From: an uncultured Alteromonadaceae bacterium
Lineage (GTDB): Bacteria; Pseudomonadota; Gammaproteobacteria; Enterobacterales; Alteromonadaceae
Reading direction: 5' to 3'
Length of the DNA: 64,000 nucleotides
Assembly (NCBI GenBank): GCA_938085045.1
Contig: CALKGI010000168.1
Coordinates: forward strand, 25,590 to 89,589
Shown here piece after piece: positions 1 through 9,552 of this stretch. A program made the position numbers and the translations under genes. Every line of letters begins with the position of its first letter. Within the stretch, counting starts at the first letter, position 1. The notes under the pieces are model-generated. The model was given only the letters and a program-made list of their open reading frames with translations. It was not told the origin of the DNA and did not search any database.

Positions 1-2
1 TA

Positions 3-587
3 TCGTCACTAACCAACTCAGCCAAAGACATACTCACAGAAAAACCGCACCACGCCGACATGCTGCCAGATATACTCGACACCATTAGCCAGCGCACCTC
101 CCGCTTGCATACTTTCATCGACCAATACGCCCGCTTCGCTCGGTTGCCGTTGCCAAGCTTGAAGACGGTTGATTTACGTGATTTTATCGCAATTATCACA
201 CGTTTATGTGAGTTTCAGTTGACGAGCCAGATACCAGATGTTCAGTTGTCTATCGACCAAGGCCAAATGGAGCAGGTATTAATTAACTTGCTGAAAAACG
301 CCAAAGAGTCGGGTAGTGCGGTAGAAGATGTCGGTTTGTTGGTGGTTTTAGATGAACCCAATCACAATGTTGTATTTTCGATCACCGACCGAGGTCCGGG
401 CATGAGCGAGGCGCAATTGCAGCAATCGTTATTGCCATTTTTTACCACCAAGCAACAGGGTACGGGGCTAGGATTGACGTTGTGTAATGAGATTGTAACG
501 GCGCATGGCGGGGTTTTGCGGCTTAATAATCGTGAGGGTGGTGGGCTTGAGATTCGGTTTTCACTGGGGTTGGGTGTTTCGGCATAA
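3..587 (+). CDS. sensor histidine kinase, NtrY-like, C-terminal part (cut by window start)
   Basis: The reading frame is open from the first bases, so the gene starts outside the window and its ATG at 60 is internal. What remains is the end of the dimerisation helix pair (ISQRTSRLHTFIDQYARFAR, typical of NtrY-type kinases) followed by a full HATPase domain: N box (QVLINLLKNAKES), G1 (DRGPGMS), F box (PFFTTK) and G2 (GTGLGL). It should autophosphorylate a histidine just upstream and pass phosphate to a response regulator that is probably encoded to the left. Family call is firm; signal and partner are unknown. Confidence 0.9.
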   Translation, partial: SSLTNSAKDILTEKPHHADMLPDILDTISQRTSRLHTFIDQYARFARLPLPSLKTVDLRDFIAIITRLCEFQLTSQIPDVQLSIDQGQMEQVLINLLKNAKESGSAVEDVGLLVVLDEPNHNVVFSITDRGPGMSEAQLQQSLLPFFTTKQQGTGLGLTLCNEIVTAHGGVLRLNNREGGGLEIRFSLGLGVSA

Positions 588-605
588 CTTGAAATTTCGA
601 TGTAG

Positions 606-622
606 GGTGCGCCGGTCGCACC
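606..622. repeat. GC-rich short palindrome (REP-like)
   Basis: GGTGCG...CGCACC stem in the intergenic space after the kinase gene. Related G/C-rich palindromes lie at 11311-11337, 12612-12632 and, degenerate, 44133-44150, so this looks like a dispersed REP-like family. Confidence 0.45.
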
Positions 623-674
623 GAATAAAGGTTGTGGTGTGCGGGGTGGAGATAACGACGAATTCTTCGATAAC

Positions 675-813
675 GGTGGCTTCGTTAGGGGCTGGTGTAA
701 CGGAGGCTCCGCAATGGGGTCAGGTCAAAATCAGTGCAGGGACAGGCAAGCTGTCCACAGAACTTATTTTGAGCTTACCCCGGTTGGTGGTGGCTGGTAG
801 AGGTGGTATCAAT
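675..813 (+). repeat. 139-bp direct repeat, copy A (left edge of ATPase/TPR cassette)
   Basis: About 90% identical to 3741-3879 in the same orientation. Its core (716-781) is an imperfect palindrome: GGGGTCAGGTCAAAAT at the left, complementary to ATTTTGAGCTTACCCC at the right, with an inner GGACAG/CTGTCC stem. The stop codon and last codons of the TPR gene lie inside this copy. Copy B precedes the next gene after the cassette. Confidence 0.85.
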
Positions 814-2343
814 TTCGACCAATCGCTTATTTACCCAGTTTGTGCGCTTTTCTATATCTGGCTCCTCAGGGCTGACGGTTTTCAATTGTTCAATTACCTC
901 AATACTTTCTTGGTAATAACCTTTTGCTATATCCATTGCTCCCAAGTGTTGATGAGAATGAGCAAGCTTGGTGAGTGAAGCAAATAGACCTCTTAACACC
1001 CCCGGTTGGTCACCTTGAAATTGCTGAAATTGTCTGAATAGCGCCAAAGATTCAGTTAATTGTGCCAAAGCCTGATTTGAATGCCCCAACGAGTGGTTTA
1101 TATCGCCCAGTTTTTCCAACGAAATACTGATATCCCTCAACATTTGTGGTTGGTCACCCAGCATTTGATGAAGCTGTCTGAATAATGCTAACGATTCAGA
1201 GAAGTGCGCTAAAGCTTGATTTGAATGGCCTAAGGATTGGTGGATATTGCCGAGTTTTTCTAACGAAACACCGATATCTCTTAATATACCAGGTTGGTCA
1301 CCTTGTAATTGTTGTTGTTTTCTGAATAATGCCAAAGATTCAGAATAATGTGCTAAAGCCTGATTTTTATTGCCTTGCAATAGCTCTACATTGCCGATTT
1401 TATTCAATGCGACGCTGATATCCCCTAACAAGTATGGTTGGTCACCCAGCAATGTTTGCAGTCGCCTAGCTATTGTTAAGGATTCTGAAAATGCTTCTTT
1501 TGCTTGTTGAAGTTCTCCCTCAAATTCAAGAATCTCTCCTTTGCAACTCAACGCAATAACCAAAGTTCGCAGCGAGTTGGGGTTTCCTCCTAATTTGTGA
1601 GCCATGAACAAAAGTGAATCCGCTAAGGGTTTGGCAATGTGATAAAACTGAGCATTAAAGGCAATATTAAAAGCATCAAACCCCGCATAGAAAACATCAA
1701 TACCCTCAGCTTTTTTGTCAACTAACCTCTGCCATTCTTTTAAAGTTGGATGTTGTCGAATATCATCATATTTTTCAACTGTCACATCTGGTTTTTCGCT
1801 GGTGGCATCAGGAAACAACCCTATTTCATCAACAGCTTTTGGCAAAATAATAAAATCTGGCGTCAAAACCCGGCTATAACACCTCACAGACCACAAATCC
1901 GGAGAGATAGTCCTGAGCTCCTGCGCAAAATCACCATTCAACACAATAACAAACGGTTGAGGATGATGTTTTCTCAAACGATCTCGCCGTTCATTAAGAC
2001 GCTCAATAAGAGACTTTTGAACCGGAGCCCATTGCTCACTCCATTGACTAACCTCAAGCCAAATTGGGCTGCGTTCTTCATCGGGCAAGTTTTCATTTTC
2101 TAGAGGCCGCAGAAAATCAAAAACATCGGCAATTAGGGTGTCTGGCGAAGTCGGTTCAAAATAGTGGATTGGAGGTTCATTACTTGAAAATATCAGGGTT
2201 ACCCGCTCACGAATTATTTTTGCAATCAGCGGGTTGTGGGTAAACAAAATAAACAGTTCAAATTTGTCAGACCATTCGATGTGGGTTTGAAGTTCTTGCC
2301 AACATTTCTCTCCCTTTATGCTTAATTCGTGTTTTGACAGCAT
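775..2343 (-). CDS. TPR-repeat protein with uncharacterised N-terminal domain (cassette gene 2)
   Basis: 522 aa. The N-terminal ~200 residues match no family I can name; they contain an alpha/beta-looking stretch with PFVIVLNGDF. From about residue 298 come four near-identical 48-residue units (GDQPxxLRDISxSLEKLGxIxxSLG...QALAxxxESLALFRxL), the extended TPR type common in ATPase-linked sensor/effector proteins. In the DNA the units repeat every 144 bp (about 1000-1440). The gene follows the AAA ATPase gene by 6 bp, so they are co-transcribed and probably act together. Its last dozen codons (TTSTSHHQPG) come from the flanking repeat, so the original C-terminus was probably replaced on insertion. 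No signal peptide or membrane segment is visible; probably cytoplasmic. Confidence 0.75.
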   Translation of the reverse strand: MLSKHELSIKGEKCWQELQTHIEWSDKFELFILFTHNPLIAKIIRERVTLIFSSNEPPIHYFEPTSPDTLIADVFDFLRPLENENLPDEERSPIWLEVSQWSEQWAPVQKSLIERLNERRDRLRKHHPQPFVIVLNGDFAQELRTISPDLWSVRCYSRVLTPDFIILPKAVDEIGLFPDATSEKPDVTVEKYDDIRQHPTLKEWQRLVDKKAEGIDVFYAGFDAFNIAFNAQFYHIAKPLADSLLFMAHKLGGNPNSLRTLVIALSCKGEILEFEGELQQAKEAFSESLTIARRLQTLLGDQPYLLGDISVALNKIGNVELLQGNKNQALAHYSESLALFRKQQQLQGDQPGILRDIGVSLEKLGNIHQSLGHSNQALAHFSESLALFRQLHQMLGDQPQMLRDISISLEKLGDINHSLGHSNQALAQLTESLALFRQFQQFQGDQPGVLRGLFASLTKLAHSHQHLGAMDIAKGYYQESIEVIEQLKTVSPEEPDIEKRTNWVNKRLVEIDTTSTSHHQPG

Positions 2344-2349
2344 AAGGGC

Positions 2350-3648
2350 TTACTTGTCCAATAATGATCTTAACAGGGGGTTTACACCATACCAGTCATC
2401 GCCATTGCGATAGTTTAATACTAGGCCTGCGTCCAAGAAACGGGCGAATTGTGCCAGTGCTTCCTTGTTGGTCAGTTTGTGATTGCTGCTTTCGTCGATT
2501 TTCCTAAGCCATACCATATCATCTTCGGGGATTAACATTTCGCGGCGAAACTGGTTAACAGCTTGCTCTAACAGTGCATCGTGCAGTGGTAAGTCAAAAC
2601 CGGATGAAGATGCCGCTTTAACCAAACATTGACGGACAAAGCGAAAGAAGTTGCGTAAGTCACCACCACTTAACTGGGCTAATTGTTTTATTTGGTCAGC
2701 GGTCAAGATTTCATCCAGCTCATTACAACGCCTTCTGAGAATATCCTGCATTATTTTGAGACCATTTTCATCGTCTTTGTTGTCTTGGGTGCGAACATGG
2801 ATACTGGGTAACGTCTGCACTGCATTGCCGCCCAAAACTCGCGCGACACCAGGGGCAAGTGCTGAGATATAAGGAGGAATCGTGTATACGATATGTAGCG
2901 TTGGAAAACGTAAATGGTCGGCATGAGCTGCGAACAAATTCTCGACACTTTCATAGACTATTTCGGCATCACTGCCGACGCCGCGAATTTGTTCTACCGA
3001 GTCGACCAGCAATACCACTTTTTTATGTGGGTTGTTATTACGTTGGCGAATAAAAGCTACAACAGCCCCTGCATATTCATGGGCTTGTTTTACAATATGG
3101 CCCACATGACCTTTAAGGCTTTGTTGTAATTGAACTTTGAAACTGGGGTCATATTTTAATGAGGTTTTAATGGTGCCTACGTTGGATTTAAAACTGGCAC
3201 TGTCAATCTTGACTTCTTGGTTAATAAAGTCAGATAGTCGTTCGGTATAACTGCGTTCGCTAAAATCCTCGCCATATCGTTCTTCGACGGCGGTACTGAA
3301 GGCGGCCATCACCGAGATTAAAAAGTCTGTTACATCGACCGCTGTCGTCAAGTTCATGTATTGACTCATGTCACAATGAAAGACTTCGCAATCATCCAAG
3401 GTCAAATTATGACTAAGTCGAGTTAATTCTGTGCTCTTACCACTACCGCGTGGGCCAGTTAGCAAGTTGACACTAGTCGATTCACTAAAACCAATATTGA
3501 TGGCAATATCTTTTATAGGGTCTTCAACCAACACACCATCGTCTCTTGAGAATACGTTTACGTAACGCTCATCATCAGGCGACAGCGAATAGTCATTGAG
3601 ATTATTGTGAAAAGTTTTGAGCTGTTTCTTTTGTTCAGGCGTTAACAT
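2350..3648 (-). CDS. AAA-type ATPase (cassette gene 1)
   Basis: 432 aa. Walker A GPRGSGKST at residues 65-73, a Walker B-like strand KKVVLLVDSVEQ near residue 210, and an arginine-containing helix after GGDLRNFFRFVRQ near residue 330 that resembles the AAA/STAND lid. The C-terminal 70 residues look like a winged-helix-type tail. It is the first gene of a two-gene operon with the TPR protein and is bounded by direct repeats. The arrangement of P-loop ATPase plus repeat sensor resembles bacterial conflict/defence NTPase systems, but no nuclease, TIR or other killer domain is visible, so function is unassigned. Confidence 0.75.
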   Translation of the reverse strand: MLTPEQKKQLKTFHNNLNDYSLSPDDERYVNVFSRDDGVLVEDPIKDIAINIGFSESTSVNLLTGPRGSGKSTELTRLSHNLTLDDCEVFHCDMSQYMNLTTAVDVTDFLISVMAAFSTAVEERYGEDFSERSYTERLSDFINQEVKIDSASFKSNVGTIKTSLKYDPSFKVQLQQSLKGHVGHIVKQAHEYAGAVVAFIRQRNNNPHKKVVLLVDSVEQIRGVGSDAEIVYESVENLFAAHADHLRFPTLHIVYTIPPYISALAPGVARVLGGNAVQTLPSIHVRTQDNKDDENGLKIMQDILRRRCNELDEILTADQIKQLAQLSGGDLRNFFRFVRQCLVKAASSSGFDLPLHDALLEQAVNQFRREMLIPEDDMVWLRKIDESSNHKLTNKEALAQFARFLDAGLVLNYRNGDDWYGVNPLLRSLLDK

Positions 3649-3740
3649 ATTGATTTTGGTGTATTTGCAGATGTTTTTACCAGTATAACCATGGTGATTG
3701 TGATTTTCATGGTATTTCTTTAGTAACGTTGATGAGATAT

Positions 3741-3879
3741 GGTGGCTTCGTTAAAGGCCGGAGGAACGGAGGCTCCGCAATGGGGTCAGGTCAAAATCAG
3801 TGCAGGGACAGACAAGCTGTCCACAGAACTTATTTTGAGCTTACCCCAGCTGGTGGCGGCTGGTAGAAGAGGTATAAAT
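3741..3879 (+). repeat. 139-bp direct repeat, copy B (right edge of ATPase/TPR cassette)
   Basis: Partner of 675-813, with the same palindromic core at 3782-3847. The right end carries the ribosome-binding site (AGAAGAGG) and the start of the gene at 3878, whereas copy A ends in noncoding sequence. This suggests the deaminase gene originally followed a single copy. Confidence 0.85.
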
Positions 3880-4798
3880 GAAACTTGCAAAAACCCCAGT
3901 AGAAAACATCACCATTGATGGTTTCGACTTTTATCTAAAAAGAGACGACCTCATTCACCCGGATTTTTCCGGCAATAAGGCGCGTAAGTTCTATTATCTG
4001 TTGCAGCAGAATTTATCTAACGTCGACAAGTTAATTGGTTTTGGCTCGCCTCAAGCCAATTCTTTACATTCTTTGGCGGTGCTTGCGAAAGATAAACAGG
4101 TCAAACTCGACTTTTACGTCAATCATATTCCCTCATTTCTAAAGCAAAACCCGGCGGGCAATTATCTGGCTGCGTTAAATAATGACGCCAATATTATTGA
4201 GGTTGGACGGCTTGAAGACGGACAAACGTTAGAAAGCTATGTGAAACAACAAGTGCTGCCAAATGAATTCAATTGCCAGTATGTGCCTGAGGGGGGTCGA
4301 TACCAAGATGCCGCTGTTGGCGTTAACCTGTTGGCCGATGAGATTGCCGAATGGGCAACTTCGCAGAACATTGAAAAGCTAAAAGTGGCGTTACCTTCGG
4401 GGACAGGCACTACGGCGCTATTTTTGCAAAAACGTTTTGTGCAGTTATCGCTGCCATTTGAGGTGTTAACCTGCGCTTGTGTTGGTGGTGATGACTATTT
4501 GAAGGCGCAGTTTATTGAGTTGTCAGGTAATGAGCGTCATCATCCTGTGATTTTACCAACGGCTAAAAAATACCACTTTGGTAAGCTTTATCGTGAGTTT
4601 TATGAGATTTGGCAGCAGCTAAAGCAACAAACGGGGGTTGAGTTCGAACTGTTGTATGACCCGCTTGGATGGATGACGTTGTTGGAATACGTTAAGAAGA
4701 CTTCAGGTGATACTCAAGTGATGTATATTCATCAAGGCGGGGTGCTTGGCAATGCGACTATGTTGCCACGTTATGTTCGCAAGTATCAACACCATTAA
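3878..4798 (+). CDS. PLP-dependent ACC deaminase / D-cysteine desulfhydrase family enzyme
   Basis: 306 aa, fold type II PLP enzyme. The PLP lysine is K34 in FSGNKARK; a GFGSPQANSLHSLAVLA segment lies near residue 70 and a phosphate-binding loop PSGTGTTALF near residue 170. Substrate could be D-cysteine (to pyruvate, H2S and ammonia) or an ACC-like amino acid; the family cannot be split by eye. The start is preceded by AGAAGAGG within repeat copy B. Stand-alone gene. Confidence 0.85.
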   Translation: MKLAKTPVENITIDGFDFYLKRDDLIHPDFSGNKARKFYYLLQQNLSNVDKLIGFGSPQANSLHSLAVLAKDKQVKLDFYVNHIPSFLKQNPAGNYLAALNNDANIIEVGRLEDGQTLESYVKQQVLPNEFNCQYVPEGGRYQDAAVGVNLLADEIAEWATSQNIEKLKVALPSGTGTTALFLQKRFVQLSLPFEVLTCACVGGDDYLKAQFIELSGNERHHPVILPTAKKYHFGKLYREFYEIWQQLKQQTGVEFELLYDPLGWMTLLEYVKKTSGDTQVMYIHQGGVLGNATMLPRYVRKYQHH

Positions 4799-5021
4799 TG
4801 CCGCCAATATCACCATGCCAACAAAAGATGATTTAACCCTGAACTTCGTAATGGTTTTAAGCTAAAATTAACTGTTCAGGGCAGTTTCAAAACTACATTT
4901 ATAGAGCTTTTAAAAACAAGTCGTTACAGTTTTCTACAACGTTACAACATTGTTTTGGTTAGACTAACGCGCTGGAATTTTTCAATACTGACATCCAATT
5001 ACATTTGCAGAGGGTACGCTC

Positions 5022-6209
5022 GTGGCCACCAAAAAACAAATTATCTATCCCATTGTCTTTATTCTCGTGGGCATCGGCGGATTTATTGCCTTAAAGTCGA
5101 TGAAAAAGCCGCCAGAAGAAAAGAAAGTTGAGATTTCTGTCCCTGTTGTTTCTGTGGAACCATTAGAAATCGCGCCATTGCAATTAAAGGTAAGTTCACA
5201 AGGCGTGGTAGAAGCCCGATACGAAACCCGTATGGTGGCTCAGGTTAATGGTCAAATTACTGTATTGGCTGAAGAGTTTGTGCGAGGCGGATTTGTTAAA
5301 AAAGGCCAATTATTGGCACGTATCGACCCCAGTGATTATGAAGCCGCATTGATTGAAGCTCAGGCCAATCATGCATCGGCTTTGGCATCATTAGAACAAG
5401 AGCAGGCCCAAGGGCATGTTGCCAAAGAAGAGTGGAAAAACGTATCTGACTCAGCGCCGTCTGATTTGGGTTTACGTCGTCCCCAGCTAAAACAAGAACA
5501 AGCCAAAGTTAAAGCTGCCATGGCATCGGTTAAAAGAGCCAAACGTAACCTCGAACGCACCGCAGTAGTCGCGCCTTATGATGCCCTTATTGATTCACGC
5601 AACATCGGTTTGGGTTCATATGTTGGCACCGGCACTGAATTGGGCAAATTGTTGAACACTGAGTTGGCCGAGATTCGTTTGCCTATATCTGCCAATGAAT
5701 TGCAATATTTAAGCGATGGTGGTGTTAATGCCGAGGTAGAACTGGCGAGCACTGTGGCGGGTAAATCGGTGATTTGGAATGCCAAAATTGCTCGTAGTGA
5801 AGGGGTTATCGACGCCAAAAGCCGGATGAGTTATTTGGTTGCAGAAGTACAATATCCGTATGGCGATGGCAAAGACACGCTAAGATTCGGCACCTATGTG
5901 ACGGCTAAAATCAACGGTCTTTTATTGCCTTCGGCGACTTTGGTGCCACGTCATCTTATTGTTGAGGGTAAAGTGGCCGTATTTAGTGATAACAATAAGC
6001 TGCATTTCAAATCAGTTGTGGTGACAAGAGAGCAAGACCGTGATGCGGTCATCACCGAAGGTTTGGTCAGTGGTGATAACTTGATCACCTCGGCCATGGA
6101 TTTTCCAATCGAAGGTATGTCATTGGCACTTAAATCTGATAAAGCACCGGGTAGTGACGATGATTCTGGTGACGCAGATAAGACACAACTGGCGATGAAA
6201 GAGGAATAA
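5022..6209 (+). CDS. RND efflux periplasmic adaptor (membrane fusion protein)
   Basis: 395 aa from a GTG start preceded by AGAGGG. One N-terminal membrane anchor (residues about 6-26, IIYPIVFILVGIGGFIAL), then a biotinyl-lipoyl half motif (AQVNGQITVLAEEFVRGGFVKKGQLLARID), a coiled-coil hairpin of about 70 residues rich in A/E/Q/K, and beta-barrel and membrane-proximal domains. It links the inner-membrane RND pump encoded 3 bp downstream to an outer-membrane channel; no tolC-like gene is adjacent, so a channel from elsewhere must be used. Confidence 0.9.
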   Translation: MATKKQIIYPIVFILVGIGGFIALKSMKKPPEEKKVEISVPVVSVEPLEIAPLQLKVSSQGVVEARYETRMVAQVNGQITVLAEEFVRGGFVKKGQLLARIDPSDYEAALIEAQANHASALASLEQEQAQGHVAKEEWKNVSDSAPSDLGLRRPQLKQEQAKVKAAMASVKRAKRNLERTAVVAPYDALIDSRNIGLGSYVGTGTELGKLLNTELAEIRLPISANELQYLSDGGVNAEVELASTVAGKSVIWNAKIARSEGVIDAKSRMSYLVAEVQYPYGDGKDTLRFGTYVTAKINGLLLPSATLVPRHLIVEGKVAVFSDNNKLHFKSVVVTREQDRDAVITEGLVSGDNLITSAMDFPIEGMSLALKSDKAPGSDDDSGDADKTQLAMKEE

Positions 6210-6212
6210 CCG

Positions 6213-9200
6213 ATGGATAATGCCAATAAAGGCTTGATAGCCTGGTTTGCCCGCAACAGTGTGGCAGCCAACCTGTTGATGATCTTCATTCTGGCTGGTG
6301 GGTTGCTGACCTATCACACCGTGATCAACAAACAAATGTTCCCCCAAGGCGAGTTTAATGTGGTCCGCGTCAGCGTTGGCTACCCCGGTGCTGCACCGCA
6401 AGAAGTCGAAGAAGGCATCACCATCAAAATCGAAGAAGCACTTAAATCGATGCAAGGTGTAGAACGACTGACGACTTATTCGAACCGTAATAGTTCGACG
6501 ACATCAATTCTGATTGAAGATTCTTACGATGTCCAAGAAATGCTAAACGAAATTAAAGCGGCGATTGATTCTATCTCAACCTTCCCCGATGGCATGGAAC
6601 CGCCCAGAGTTGAACGCGTTAAGCGCCGACAAGAAGTGATGTATATCAGCTTGTATGGCGACCTGAGCAACCGTCAGCTCAAAGAATTGGGCAGACAAAT
6701 CCACGATGAAATTCAAGCGTTGCCCTTAATCAGTATTTCTGAGTTCTACAGCGGTTTGGCTTACGAAATTGGCATTGAGATCAGCAAAGAAAAACTGCGC
6801 GAATATAATCTGTCGTTCAACGATGTGGCCAATGCGGTGAGAAACTCGTCGGCTAACCGCTCTGCTGGGCAGATTAAAGCTGAAAACGGTTATATCTCGT
6901 TACGAGTCGAAAATCAGGCTTATACCGGAATCGAGTTTGAAAGCTTGCCGTTGTTAAGTCTGGCCGATGGCACTCAAGTATTGGTGGGCGATGTGGCCAC
7001 AGTACATGACGATTTTACTGAGGGCATTCAGTTCTCTAAATTTAATGGCAAAAACTCTACCACTTTCTTTATTGGTGCGTCTAAAGACCAAAGTATTACT
7101 GACGTTGCTAGAGTGATGGACAGATTTGTTGCTAAAAAGCAGTTGGAATTGCCCGAAGGTGTTGAGCTAGAGACATGGGTCGACATGACTTACTACCTCA
7201 ATGGTCGTTTAAACATGATGATCGACAACATGAAAACCGGTGGTTTACTGGTGTTCTTTATGTTGGCGATGTTCTTACGTTTACGATTGGCATTTTGGGT
7301 CATGATGGGATTGCCTATCGCCTTTTTAGGCACGATTATGATACTGCCAATGGAGTTTGTTAACGTCACAATTAACGTGCTTAGTTTATTTGGTTTTATC
7401 TTGGTGTTAGGGATTGTGGTGGATGACGCCATTGTTATTGGCGAGAGTATTCACACTGAAATAGAAGAACAAGGTCCAGGTATTGATAATGTGGTGCGCG
7501 GTGCCAAGCGAGTGGCCATGCCTGCAACCTTTGGTGTATTGACCACAGTGGCGGCTTTTATTCCGATGATTTTATCTGATGGCCCCACCGCTGCCTTCCC
7601 ACAAGCCATTGGGTTTGTGGTGGTGTTCTGCTTGCTATTCTCATTGATTGAATCGAAGTTAATTTTGCCTGCGCATTTGGCCAACATGAAAGTCGACAAA
7701 CCCAATCCTCGTAATCCTATGTATCGATTTAGGGCTAAAGTTGACGGCGGTTTGAAAATTTTTATCAATAAATACTATAAACCGATGTTAGAAAAAGCCA
7801 TTCACTATCGTTATGCCGTAATGATGGCGTTTATTGGCGTGTTGTTAATTAGCCTTGGCATGTTTGCTGGTGGTGTTGTTAGGTTTGTCGGTACTCCAAA
7901 AGTGCCTCATGATTTTCCTCAAATAGAAATTGAAATGAATATTTCAAGCTCTGAGAAATCGACACTCTATGCCGTGCGCGCCGTAGAAAAAATGGTTTTT
8001 GCCGTAGATGCGCAAGTGACTAAAGAATATGGTCGTCCGATGATGTCGGATATGCAGGTGAGTCTTCGTTCACGTACCAGTGCTAGGGTGCAGGTCAAGT
8101 TGGTCGACCCTGAATTACGACCCATTGGTACTTTTGAGCTTTCTGACAAATGGCGTGATGCGATGCCGGTGATCCCTGGGGTTAAAACCCTCACCATTCG
8201 CGACAACATTTTTGGTGATGCAAGTGAAGATGCTGATATTAGCTTCCGCCTTAATGGTAACGATGCCAAACAGCTTAAAGCCGCAGCGGTAGAACTCAAA
8301 GCCAAGCTGAAATCTCTCAACGGAGTGGGTGATATAAACGACAGTATGCAAAGCAGTACCGAAGAGGTTCAGTTGGTGCTCAAACCGTTGGCTTACAGCC
8401 TTGGTTTGAACTTGTCGAACGTTGCAGCACAGGTGAGCTTTGGTTTTTACGGTATAGAAGCTCAGCGTATTATCCGCCTTGGTGAAGAGATTAAGGTGAT
8501 GATCCGCTATCCAAAGTCGCAGCGTAACTCAATCAGTCAGGTTAATCACACCTTGATTAAAACCCCAGATGGTACCGAAGTGCCATTGTCTGAAATAGCG
8601 CAAATCAACATAGTTGAAGGGGTCAGTGGTATCCGCCGTGAAGATGGCAAGCGCACATTAAGCGTTTGGGCTTCGGTTAATACTGCAATTGGCGAGCCGT
8701 TGACTATCACCAAAGAGATTCGAGATACTTATCTGCCTGAAATGCTTAAAAGTTACCCTAGAATAACTTCTGAGGTGTCGGGCAATATACAGGCTGAGAT
8801 TGAGAGTCAAGACAGTCAAATACGTGATTTTATGCTGACCTTACTGCTTATCTATGCGTTGCTGGCTATTCCACTTAAGTCTTATTCGCAGCCATTTATT
8901 ATTATGTCTGTGATCCCGTTTGGGGTGATAGGTGCCATGTTTGGTCATATCATTTTGGGTATGGATATGAGCAGTCTATCGATATTTGGTATTATTGCCG
9001 CCGCCGGTGTGGTGGTGAACGACTCGCTGGTGATGGTTGATTTTGTTAACGATACAAGAAAGCAGGGCATCTCCACCAAAGTTGCCGTAGTGATGGCCGG
9101 TATGCGCCGTTTCAGAGCCATTATGTTGACCTCGGTAACCACCTTTATGGGATTGGTGCCCATCATCATGGAAACCAGCTTGCAGGCTCAAATTGTTATT

Positions 9201-9377
9201 CCAATGGCTGTATCACTGGCGTTTGGCGTATTATTTGCGACTGTGGTTACCTTGGTATTGATACCTTGCTTGTACGTCTCATTGGAAGATTTTCACGAAG
9301 CCCGTGCTAGAAGAAAGCAACGTAAAGAAGCTGGTAAGGCTGATTTAGCACAAGGCGTAACCGAGGCTAAGACATAA
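6213..9377 (+). CDS. RND-family efflux permease (AcrB/HAE1-like)
   Basis: 1054 aa, the usual size of proton-driven tripartite pumps. The first membrane helix is near residues 15-32, a large periplasmic loop follows, and the second helix cluster holds the proton-relay aspartates in GIVVDDAIVIGES near residues 404-405. The second half repeats the layout (ALLAIPLKSYSQPFIIM..., AAAGVVVNDSLVMVDF). It forms an operon with the adaptor (3-bp gap). Substrate cannot be read from sequence. Confidence 0.92.
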   Translation: MDNANKGLIAWFARNSVAANLLMIFILAGGLLTYHTVINKQMFPQGEFNVVRVSVGYPGAAPQEVEEGITIKIEEALKSMQGVERLTTYSNRNSSTTSILIEDSYDVQEMLNEIKAAIDSISTFPDGMEPPRVERVKRRQEVMYISLYGDLSNRQLKELGRQIHDEIQALPLISISEFYSGLAYEIGIEISKEKLREYNLSFNDVANAVRNSSANRSAGQIKAENGYISLRVENQAYTGIEFESLPLLSLADGTQVLVGDVATVHDDFTEGIQFSKFNGKNSTTFFIGASKDQSITDVARVMDRFVAKKQLELPEGVELETWVDMTYYLNGRLNMMIDNMKTGGLLVFFMLAMFLRLRLAFWVMMGLPIAFLGTIMILPMEFVNVTINVLSLFGFILVLGIVVDDAIVIGESIHTEIEEQGPGIDNVVRGAKRVAMPATFGVLTTVAAFIPMILSDGPTAAFPQAIGFVVVFCLLFSLIESKLILPAHLANMKVDKPNPRNPMYRFRAKVDGGLKIFINKYYKPMLEKAIHYRYAVMMAFIGVLLISLGMFAGGVVRFVGTPKVPHDFPQIEIEMNISSSEKSTLYAVRAVEKMVFAVDAQVTKEYGRPMMSDMQVSLRSRTSARVQVKLVDPELRPIGTFELSDKWRDAMPVIPGVKTLTIRDNIFGDASEDADISFRLNGNDAKQLKAAAVELKAKLKSLNGVGDINDSMQSSTEEVQLVLKPLAYSLGLNLSNVAAQVSFGFYGIEAQRIIRLGEEIKVMIRYPKSQRNSISQVNHTLIKTPDGTEVPLSEIAQINIVEGVSGIRREDGKRTLSVWASVNTAIGEPLTITKEIRDTYLPEMLKSYPRITSEVSGNIQAEIESQDSQIRDFMLTLLLIYALLAIPLKSYSQPFIIMSVIPFGVIGAMFGHIILGMDMSSLSIFGIIAAAGVVVNDSLVMVDFVNDTRKQGISTKVAVVMAGMRRFRAIMLTSVTTFMGLVPIIMETSLQAQIVIPMAVSLAFGVLFATVVTLVLIPCLYVSLEDFHEARARRKQRKEAGKADLAQGVTEAKT

Positions 9378-9433
9378 CTAAGGTCATATAAGGTTATAGC
9401 TAAGGTCATAGCTTAGGTCATGGTTAAGACACA
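9378..9433 (+). repeat. degenerate ~12-bp tandem repeat
   Basis: Four to five imperfect units of CTAAGGTCATAG follow immediately after the RND permease stop. No coding signal or clear hairpin. Confidence 0.5.
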
Positions 9434-9552
9434 GCTCGATAGATTGCTCTTCAATGGTAAGTAGGTTATCGTTATATCAATAATGCAAACTTGCATCGGC
9501 TTGATAAAAGTCGGTGCAAAGACCCGCAATTTTCGCTCTGAAAGAGGATTGA

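Noticed and set aside
505..978. 157-codon open frame on the + strand after the kinase
   Set aside because: It overlaps the kinase 3' end in another frame, runs through the REP palindrome and direct repeat, and into the antisense of the TPR gene; no start signal or recognisable protein.
1000..1440. Regular 144-bp repeats that could suggest a CRISPR or satellite
   Set aside because: The period matches 48 codons and the units translate to clean TPR modules; no spacers.
675..3879. Calling the ATPase/TPR cassette a proven defence system
   Set aside because: No nuclease, TIR, protease or membrane effector motif is visible; only the architecture is suggestive.
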